Positions 47,356 through 53,098 of a DNA stretch of 53,098 nucleotides are shown here, one piece after another (positions within the stretch are counted from its first letter, which is position 1; each line of letters opens with the position of its first letter). The notes under the pieces are model-generated. The model was not told where the DNA came from and searched no databases. It worked only from the letters and a program-made list of their open reading frames with translations. The DNA is from an uncultured Pelagibacteraceae bacterium (GTDB taxonomy: Bacteria > Pseudomonadota > Alphaproteobacteria > Pelagibacterales > Pelagibacteraceae). The stretch covers positions 1-53,098 of the forward strand of contig CACIGI010000009.1 of NCBI GenBank assembly GCA_902586125.1, read 5' to 3'. A program made the position numbers and the translations under genes.

Positions 47356-48183
47356 ATGTCTTTAGAAAAAATAATCAATGATGCTTGGGAAAATAAAGAT
47401 CAGATAAACCAAAATTCTGATCAAAATTTAAAAGATGCTGTTAACCAAGTTATTGCTGATTTAGATAGTGGTAAATCAAGAGTTGCTGAGAAAATAAATG
47501 GAGAATGGGTAACTCATCAGCACCTTAAGAAAGCTATAATGTTAAGTTTTAGAATTTACCCAATGGAAAATTTAAATGGTCCTTATAGTAGTTGGTATGA
47601 TAAATCACATTTATTAAAAGGTAAAACTGCAGGATGGACCAAAGCTGATCATGAAAAAGCAGGTTTTAGAATGGTTCCGAACTCACCAGTAAGAAAAGGT
47701 TCATTTGTCGGAAAAAATGCTGTTCTTATGCCATGTTATGTAAACATTGGAGCATATATTGACGAAGGAACGATGATAGATACTTTTGCAAGAGCTGGTA
47801 GTTGTTGTCAGATAGGTAAGAATTGCCATATTTCTGCTGGTTCGGGTGTTGGTGGAGTTCTAGAGCCCGCGCAAGCTTTACCAACAATCATAGAGGATAA
47901 TGTATTTCTTGGAGCGATGTCAGAGGTAGTTGAAGGCGTAATTGTTGGAGAAGGTTCAGTTTTAAGTATGGGTATGTATATTGGTCAATCAACTAAAATA
48001 GTTGAAAGGAAAACTGGGAAAATTACTTATGGTAAAATACCACCTTATTCAGTTGTAGTTCCAGGCTCGTTGCCTGATAAAAATAATACCTCTGCACCCT
48101 CTTTGTATTGTGCAGTAATAATTAAACAAGTTGATGAAAAAACAAGATCTAAAACTTCTATTAACGACCTCTTAAGAGACTAA
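47356..48183 (+). CDS. dapD: Tetrahydrodipicolinate N-succinyltransferase
   Basis: Succinyl branch of lysine/diaminopimelate synthesis. The 275-residue protein has a helical N-terminus ([15 protein letters not shown]), RIYPME, then left-handed beta-helix hexapeptide turns ([74 protein letters not shown]). It lies 2 bases after the HAD gene and 2 bases before dapE. lysC at the window start feeds the same pathway. Confidence 0.96.
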   Translation: MSLEKIINDAWENKDQINQNSDQNLKDAVNQVIADLDSGKSRVAEKINGEWVTHQHLKKAIMLSFRIYPMENLNGPYSSWYDKSHLLKGKTAGWTKADHEKAGFRMVPNSPVRKGSFVGKNAVLMPCYVNIGAYIDEGTMIDTFARAGSCCQIGKNCHISAGSGVGGVLEPAQALPTIIEDNVFLGAMSEVVEGVIVGEGSVLSMGMYIGQSTKIVERKTGKITYGKIPPYSVVVPGSLPDKNNTSAPSLYCAVIIKQVDEKTRSKTSINDLLRD

Positions 48184-48185
48184 AA

Positions 48186-49343
48186 ATGAAAACTTTAAAT
48201 GAGTTAAAATTAGCTAAAGAGCTAATCAGATTTCCTTCTATCACCCCAGTTGATGCTGGTGTAATGAAATTTTTAGAAAAAAAATTAAAAAAATTAGGTT
48301 TCAAAACAAAAATATTGGAATTTAAAGAAAGAGGATTTCAGCCTGTGAAAAACTTGTATGCAAGATTAGGATCTAAGAAACCGAATTTTATGTTTGCAGG
48401 ACATGTTGATATTGTCCCTCCAGGAAACATTAAGGATTGGACAGTAAATCCATTTAAACCATCTATCAAAAAAGGCCATTTAATTGGGAGAGGTGCAAAT
48501 GATATGAAAAGCTCTGTTGCAGCTTTTGTGTCTGCTGTAAGCACTTTTTTATCAAAAAATAGAAAATTCAACGGATCAATAAGTTTACTTATTACAGGAG
48601 ATGAAGAAGGTGATGCAGTAAATGGCACCAAAAAAGTTGTAGATTATTTAAAAAAAAGGAAAGAGAAAATTAACTTTTGTCTTGTTGGTGAACCAACAAA
48701 TCCAAATAAATTAGGTGAAATGATAAAGATTGGACGTAGGGGTAGTTTAACTGGTAAATTAAATATTTTTGGTCAGCAGGGCCATGTTGCATATCCTCAT
48801 AGAGCTAATAATCCCTCAACTATAATTGTAAAAATTTTAAAAGAATTGAAAGATATTAAATTTGATAGAGGATCAAAAAACTTCCAACCTACAAACTTAG
48901 AGGTTACAAAAATAAATATAAATAATAACGCTGATAATGTTATCCCGGCTATGGCTGAGGCAACATTTAATATAAGGTTTAATAATAAACATTCGTCAAA
49001 TTCTATTAAAAATAGACTTAATAAAATTTTTAAAAAAATAACCAAGAAAAATAAATCAAAATTTGAAATTAATTATAGAGTTTCAGGGGAGGCATTTCTA
49101 ACAAAGCCAAATGAAACAACGCACATGATACAAAATATCATAAAAAAAGTGACCAAAATTAAACCAAAGCTATCTACTACAGGTGGAACCTCAGATTTAA
49201 GATTCATAAGAAAAATATCACCTGGATTAGAATTTGGGCTTGTTGGAAAAACAATGCATAAAGTTGATGAAGCCGTATCTTTAAAAGATTTGAAAAATCT
49301 TAAGAAAATTTATGAAAACATTTTAATAAATTATTTTAAATGA
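48186..49343 (+). CDS. dapE: Succinyl-diaminopimelate desuccinylase
   Basis: Dinuclear zinc hydrolase in the lysine/peptidoglycan pathway. The 385-residue protein has FAGHVDIVPPG with metal ligands His73 and Asp75, GRGANDMKSSVAAFV, the DEEGDAVNGT segment with the catalytic Glu pair, GEPT, GRRGSLTGKLNIFGQQGHVAYPH, and GGTSDLRFI near the end. Adjacent to dapD; the ATG of the next gene overlaps its stop. Confidence 0.95.
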   Translation: MKTLNELKLAKELIRFPSITPVDAGVMKFLEKKLKKLGFKTKILEFKERGFQPVKNLYARLGSKKPNFMFAGHVDIVPPGNIKDWTVNPFKPSIKKGHLIGRGANDMKSSVAAFVSAVSTFLSKNRKFNGSISLLITGDEEGDAVNGTKKVVDYLKKRKEKINFCLVGEPTNPNKLGEMIKIGRRGSLTGKLNIFGQQGHVAYPHRANNPSTIIVKILKELKDIKFDRGSKNFQPTNLEVTKININNNADNVIPAMAEATFNIRFNNKHSSNSIKNRLNKIFKKITKKNKSKFEINYRVSGEAFLTKPNETTHMIQNIIKKVTKIKPKLSTTGGTSDLRFIRKISPGLEFGLVGKTMHKVDEAVSLKDLKNLKKIYENILINYFK

Positions 49344-50263
49344 AAACAGCAATCATAAATTCTGACTCCTATGAGAAACATAACACTGGCGATGGTCATC
49401 CTGAGCAGCCTAAAAGAGTAATTGCTATAAAAGAAAAGTTAAAAAAAAGAAAAGACCTAATATGGGATAAGCCAGATAATGTTCCTGATGATATATTGTC
49501 TATGACACATTCAAAAGATTATATAAATAATTTAAAAGATTCTTTTCCTCAAAAAGGCCTTAAGTTTCTAGACGGCGATACTGTTGTATCACCCGAAAGT
49601 AAAAAAGCAGTTTTTGATGCTGCTGGTTCAACAATAAGAGCAATAGATGGAATAGAGAGTAATCAATTTAAAAATGCATTCTGTTTGGCTAGACCACCTG
49701 GGCACCATGCTGAAAAAAATAAAGCTATGGGATTTTGTTGTATATCAAACGCGGGAGTAGCAACAAACTATTTAGTGTCAAAATATAAATACAAAAAAAT
49801 TGCCTGTGTAGATTTTGACGTGCACTGGGGTAATGGAAATTATGATGTCATGCGTAATAATAAAAATTCATTATATATTTCTACACACCAATATCCTTTT
49901 TATCCTGGGGGTGGAACAGATATGGATAAAGGAGACTTTAATAATTCATTGAATATCCCTTTGCCCGCTGGGACAAACTCCGAAGAATACTTTAATGCAT
50001 TTGATAGGGTGTTAGAAAGATTAGTTCAATATAAACCAGATTTTCTGATATTTTCAGCAGGTTTTGATGCACATAAAGATGATCCATTAGCTCAATTTCA
50101 ACTTAGTTCAAAAGATTTTTATGAAATTACTAAAAGAACATTAGCGGCTACTAATAAGTTTACCGCAGGTAAAGTTGTTTCTATACTTGAAGGTGGATAT
50201 GATTTAAATGCTTTAGCAGAAAGCGCTAACGAACATGTTAATGCATTGGTAGAATTCAATTGA
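49340..50263 (+). CDS. Histone deacetylase-like (AcuC/APAH-type) amidohydrolase
   Basis: Arginase-fold zinc amidohydrolase of the class II histone deacetylase-like group; bacterial members act on acetylated lysines, acetylpolyamines or similar substrates. The 307-residue protein has NSDSYEKHNTGDGHPEQPKR at the start, the catalytic His pair in RPPGHHAEKNKAMGFC, the zinc site VDFDVHWGNGN (Asp and His) and FSAGFDAHKDDPL (second Asp), and EGGYDL near the end. All catalytic residues appear intact. It overlaps dapE by ATGA, so it may act with dapE or only share the transcript. A SET-domain gene follows after 30 bases. Confidence 0.9.
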   Translation: MKTAIINSDSYEKHNTGDGHPEQPKRVIAIKEKLKKRKDLIWDKPDNVPDDILSMTHSKDYINNLKDSFPQKGLKFLDGDTVVSPESKKAVFDAAGSTIRAIDGIESNQFKNAFCLARPPGHHAEKNKAMGFCCISNAGVATNYLVSKYKYKKIACVDFDVHWGNGNYDVMRNNKNSLYISTHQYPFYPGGGTDMDKGDFNNSLNIPLPAGTNSEEYFNAFDRVLERLVQYKPDFLIFSAGFDAHKDDPLAQFQLSSKDFYEITKRTLAATNKFTAGKVVSILEGGYDLNALAESANEHVNALVEFN

Positions 50264-50293
50264 TAAATATCTAGACCATCATAAATCGACTTC

Positions 50294-50788
50294 ATGAAAC
50301 TATACAAAATAAGAAAATCAAAAATTGATAATAAAGGTCGTGGACTTTATGCTACTAAAGACATCACAGAAGGTACAAAAATTATTAACTACTTAGGGAA
50401 AATAATTACAAATAAAGAAGTTGAAGAGTCAGACAAATATGACAATAAAAAACCTATTTATTTATTTACTCTAAATAAAAAATATACTTTGGATGGTGAT
50501 TTCTCATTTAATATTGCTGGATTAGTAAATCATAGTTGTGATGCTAATGCACGTTATGATGGTAAGGGTTTAAAAATTTGGATAACAGCTGATAGAGATA
50601 TTAAGAAAGATGAGGAGATAACTTGCGATTACGGCTTTAGTTTTGACAAAAAAGATTACAAACAATTTCCTTGTAAATGTAGATCAAAAAATTGTTGCGG
50701 TTTTATAATTCGTGAAGAAAGTCGTTGGAGAATTCATCGTAAATTTGCGATGGGTAATAAAAAAAAATTAATAAATAACTCTCGTTAA
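50294..50788 (+). CDS. SET-domain protein, putative protein lysine methyltransferase
   Basis: Small stand-alone SET protein of 164 residues, probably transferring methyl from SAM to a lysine side chain. It begins with KSKIDNKGRGLYATKDI, then INYLGKII, the pseudoknot motif NHSCDANA at 79-86, EEITCDYGFSF at about 107-117, and a post-SET-like cysteine cluster CKCRSKNCC (Cys127, 129, 134, 135) that would bind zinc. The basic C-terminus contains RWRIHRKFAMGNKKK. Such proteins are known in some bacteria but the target is unknown. It follows the deacetylase-like gene and overlaps convergent truA by 21 bases. Confidence 0.88.
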   Translation: MKLYKIRKSKIDNKGRGLYATKDITEGTKIINYLGKIITNKEVEESDKYDNKKPIYLFTLNKKYTLDGDFSFNIAGLVNHSCDANARYDGKGLKIWITADRDIKKDEEITCDYGFSFDKKDYKQFPCKCRSKNCCGFIIREESRWRIHRKFAMGNKKKLINNSR

Positions 50789-51508
50789 ATACAGTCCTTG
50801 TGATGGTGCAGGTGGCGCACATAACTCTCTTTTTTTAGACTCCATTGCATTTATAAATTTTTTTAATGTCCATTTTTCTTCCCCAACATATTTTAAACAA
50901 CCAACCATAGACCGTACCTGTTGTTGCAAGAAAGATTGAGATCTAAATTCTATTTCTATCTTGTCTTTTATAGATTTAATTTTTACAGATTTTATGGTCT
51001 TTATTGGACTTTTTGCCCTACAGCTCGATTTTCTAAAAGTACTGAAATCTTTAGTACCAATCAATTTCCTTGCAGCACTTTTCATCAATTTTAAATCAAG
51101 ATTTTTTATTACATGCCAGCCTCTATTTTCATCTAAAACTGGTCCACTAATCCGATTAATAATCACATAATTATAGACTCTTATCTTGGCTGAGAATCTT
51201 GCATGAAAATCATTACTCCTTTTTTTAATTTTAAGTATTGCTATTCCATCTTTATTTAAAAAATGATTGATTGATTTTAAAAATCTACCAAATTTTACAA
51301 TCTTATTTTTACAATCAAAATGTGCTGATTGTTCTTTAGCATGTACACCAACATCTAATCTTCCAGCTCCATATATTATAATTTTTTCTTTTAAAAGTTT
51401 TGAAATTTTGTCCTGTAATAATCCCTGTACAGTTTTTCCTTTTTTTTGAATTTGCCACCCCCTAAAATTAGTACCCTCATATTCAATTAATATCTGATAT
51501 CTAAACAT
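50768..51508 (-). CDS. truA: tRNA pseudouridine synthase A
   Basis: Makes pseudouridines 38-40 in the anticodon arm. The 246-residue protein has YEGTNFRGWQIQ, GRLDVGVHAKEQSAHFD with the catalytic Asp52 (commonly GRTDAGVHA), FHARFSA, the RKSSCRAKSPIKTI segment, and FLQQQVRSMVGCL. It overlaps fmt by 8 bases and is the third gene of def-fmt-truA. Confidence 0.94.
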   Translation of the reverse strand: MFRYQILIEYEGTNFRGWQIQKKGKTVQGLLQDKISKLLKEKIIIYGAGRLDVGVHAKEQSAHFDCKNKIVKFGRFLKSINHFLNKDGIAILKIKKRSNDFHARFSAKIRVYNYVIINRISGPVLDENRGWHVIKNLDLKLMKSAARKLIGTKDFSTFRKSSCRAKSPIKTIKSVKIKSIKDKIEIEFRSQSFLQQQVRSMVGCLKYVGEEKWTLKKFINAMESKKRELCAPPAPSQGLYLTRVIY

Positions 51509-52433
51509 TTAATAATTTCGAGCCCTTTTTTATTAGGGAGCCCGACATGAATTCGCTAATTTTTTGTGGCCTTTTTCCTTGTCTTTGAATTTCAAGTATC
51601 TTAATAGATTGATTGTTGTTACATGCAACTTCTAACTGATTTGAAATAATTTCCCCAACTTGGCCTTTACCATTACTAATTGCAGCCCTTAAAATTTTAT
51701 ATCTTTCACCATTAAAACTAAAGAAAGCCCCAGGGGAGGGAAATAATCCGTTTATTTTTCCTATAATTTTAGAAGCATCATCACCCCAATCAATTTGAGA
51801 CTCCTCTTTATGAATTTTTTTTGCATAAGTTGCTTTTGAATGATCTTGATCAATAAATTTTGCTTTATCTTTAAGTATATCATCCACGTTATCTAAAATT
51901 TTTTTTGCAGCTAAAGCCGATAGTTTTTCTGAAATTTCTTGAGCATTTTGATTTTGATCTATTTTCATTCTATAGATATTACTAACTGGCCCACTATCTA
52001 ATTCTTCAGTTATTTTCATTATGCTTATTCCAGTTTCAGGATCTAAATTCATAATCGATCTTTGAATTGGTGCTGCTCCTCGCCAGCTTGGAAGTATTGA
52101 AGCATGAATATTAACAAAACCTTTTTTGGTTAAATCTAAAAAATTTTTAGGAATAATTTGTCCATATGCACACACTATTGCAAGATCAGCATTTAACTCT
52201 TTTAAAAATTCATACTCTTCATGATTATCCATGAGTGTCTTGGGTGTTCTATAATCTATATTTAAAGTTTCAGAGATACCCTGGATCGGACTCTTGTTAA
52301 TTTTTTGTCCTCTATGAGATTTTTGTGGTGGTTGAGTAAAAACCACAGAAATATTATAACCATTTTGATATAGAGATTTTAAAATAGGAACACAAAATAT
52401 TGGTGTACCCATAAAGATAATCTTATTTGCCAT
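51501..52433 (-). CDS. fmt: Methionyl-tRNA formyltransferase
   Basis: Formylates initiator Met-tRNA. The 310-residue protein has IIFMGTPIFCVPIL at the N-terminus, AYGQIIPKNFLDL, NIHASILPSWRGAAPIQRSI, IMKITEELDSGPV and SQIDWGDDASKI, followed by the C-terminal tRNA-binding domain (LFPSPGAFFSFNGERYKIL). It is 2 bases after def, so the two enzymes that add and remove the formyl group are made together. Confidence 0.96.
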   Translation of the reverse strand: MANKIIFMGTPIFCVPILKSLYQNGYNISVVFTQPPQKSHRGQKINKSPIQGISETLNIDYRTPKTLMDNHEEYEFLKELNADLAIVCAYGQIIPKNFLDLTKKGFVNIHASILPSWRGAAPIQRSIMNLDPETGISIMKITEELDSGPVSNIYRMKIDQNQNAQEISEKLSALAAKKILDNVDDILKDKAKFIDQDHSKATYAKKIHKEESQIDWGDDASKIIGKINGLFPSPGAFFSFNGERYKILRAAISNGKGQVGEIISNQLEVACNNNQSIKILEIQRQGKRPQKISEFMSGSLIKKGSKLLNV

Positions 52434-52435
52434 CT

Positions 52436-52957
52436 TTAAACTACTATTCTATCCGGATTTCTTTTAAGTTTAGAAATTTTTTTAATGATAAAATGTTTTT
52501 TTAACTTTGATAAATGATCAATAATTAATTTTCCATCTAAATGATTTATTTCATGTTGTATACAAGTGGATAAAATTCCATCACTCTTAAGATTTTTTTT
52601 TAAACCATTTTCATCGATATATTCAACTTCACATATTTTTGGTCTTTCAATTTCAATAAAAGTTTCGGGTATTGATAGACAACCCTCTTCGTACACCGAT
52701 GTCTCTTTACTTAAATTTTTTATTACAGGATTGATTAATGCAATGGGTTGTTTTTTTTCATCTCTATTTGAAACATCAACAACCAAAACTCTTTTAAGTA
52801 TGCCTACTTGAACCGCAGCTAGGCCAATTCCATTTGAGTGGTACATTGTTTCAAATAAGTCTCCAATTAATTTTTTTTCATTAATTCCAACTTTTTCAAT
52901 TGGATCAGAAATTTTTTTTAATATTTCATCTGGAACAGTAACAATTTCTTTAAGCAT
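52436..52957 (-). CDS. def: Peptide deformylase
   Basis: Metalloenzyme removing formyl groups from nascent proteins. The 173-residue product has motif 1 GIGLAAVQVG at 43-52, motif 2 EEGCLSIPE with the metal-ligand Cys93, and motif 3 QHEINHLDG with His135, Glu136 and His139. It is preceded on the same strand by the end of another gene 23 bases upstream. Confidence 0.96.
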   Translation of the reverse strand: MLKEIVTVPDEILKKISDPIEKVGINEKKLIGDLFETMYHSNGIGLAAVQVGILKRVLVVDVSNRDEKKQPIALINPVIKNLSKETSVYEEGCLSIPETFIEIERPKICEVEYIDENGLKKNLKSDGILSTCIQHEINHLDGKLIIDHLSKLKKHFIIKKISKLKRNPDRIVV

Positions 52958-52980
52958 TATGTAAATAATTAAACTAATTT

Positions 52981-53098
52981 TTAAACTTTTAAAGGAAGAA
53001 CTTTAAGTAATATCTTATTTCTCATCCAATCAATATTTAGCTTATTGAGAGCTATGATTATAAAATAAATTGTATCTTCATCTATTTTCTCAATCTCA
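52981..53098 (-). CDS. C-terminal end of an unidentified protein
   Basis: On the minus strand an open frame enters from beyond the window and stops with TAA at 52981-52983. The 38 visible residues end WMRNKILLKVLPLKV and include IYFIIIALNKLNIDW. They are hydrophobic and helical in character but too short to assign. The spacing to def (23 bases) suggests the same operon. Confidence 0.55.
   Translation of the reverse strand, partial: EIEKIDEDTIYFIIIALNKLNIDWMRNKILLKVLPLKV

Noticed and set aside
1-53098. Insertion sequences, prophage, CRISPR arrays or genomic island
   Set aside because: No transposase, integrase, repeat-spacer pattern or sharp change in base composition was seen; gene order matches alphaproteobacterial backbone throughout.

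Overview
This 53 kb window looks like chromosomal backbone from a streamlined, very AT-rich marine alphaproteobacterium, most likely the SAR11 / Pelagibacterales group. Four things point there. Codon use is strongly AT-biased. Genes are packed with TAATG or ATGA junctions or with overlapping convergent ends. Gene neighbourhoods are typically alphaproteobacterial (ffs-dnaX-ybaB-recR, cycM/kdsB-pheA, trpF-trpB-trpA-accD-folC, murA-DUF2948-hisD-infA, rpmH-rnpA-yidD-yidC, def-fmt-truA). A tandem glycine riboswitch precedes malate synthase G, an arrangement described for SAR11. I see no insertion sequence, prophage, CRISPR array or rRNA operon.

Layout. 1-7.1 kb: lysC (cut by the window edge), ubiG, a DUF1178 protein, argJ, secA and accA. 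7.2-9.6 kb: tandem glycine riboswitch and glcB. 9.5-13.9 kb, minus strand: recR, ybaB, dnaX, the 4.5S SRP RNA, pheA, kdsB. 14-18.2 kb: membrane cytochrome c, argF, argD, gcrA and an NDUFA9-like protein. 18.2-30.7 kb: a long plus-strand run of RNase D-like, kdsD, lptC, lptB, aroA, cmk, rpsA, ihfB, pyrF, trpF, trpB, trpA, accD and folC, with almost no spacers. 30.7-34.3 kb, minus: trxA, then an exonuclease I-like protein, an MGME1-like nuclease and rmuC. 34.5-37.7 kb, minus: tRNA-His, hisS, hisZ, hisG. 37.8-42.4 kb, minus: cspA, tRNA-Phe, infA, hisD, DUF2948, murA, dcd and two small basic proteins. 42.5-50.8 kb: tRNA-Thr, a TVP38-family protein, rpmH-rnpA-yidD-yidC, argB, a HAD phosphatase, dapD, dapE, a histone-deacetylase-like amidohydrolase and a SET-domain protein. 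50.8-53.1 kb, minus: truA, fmt, def and the tail of an unidentified protein.

Together the genes cover arginine (argJBDF), histidine, aromatic amino acid, lysine/peptidoglycan precursor (lysC, dapD, dapE, murA), fatty acid (accA, accD) and LPS (kdsB, kdsD, lptBC) synthesis, protein export and insertion, and translation initiation and maturation.

The most unusual signals lie inside otherwise ordinary genes. TrpA, TrpB and TrpF have coordinated substitutions at catalytic, substrate-binding and subunit-interface positions. Cmk has a P-loop without its lysine. AccA carries a C-terminal membrane segment. Zinc motifs are altered in SecA, AccD and RecR. The tRNA-His has an atypical elbow and ends four bases before the hisS start codon. 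A 33-residue gene is locked between its neighbours by start/stop overlaps. A deacetylase-like gene lies beside a SET methyltransferase-like gene. All function calls rest on reading motifs by eye; no database search was run.
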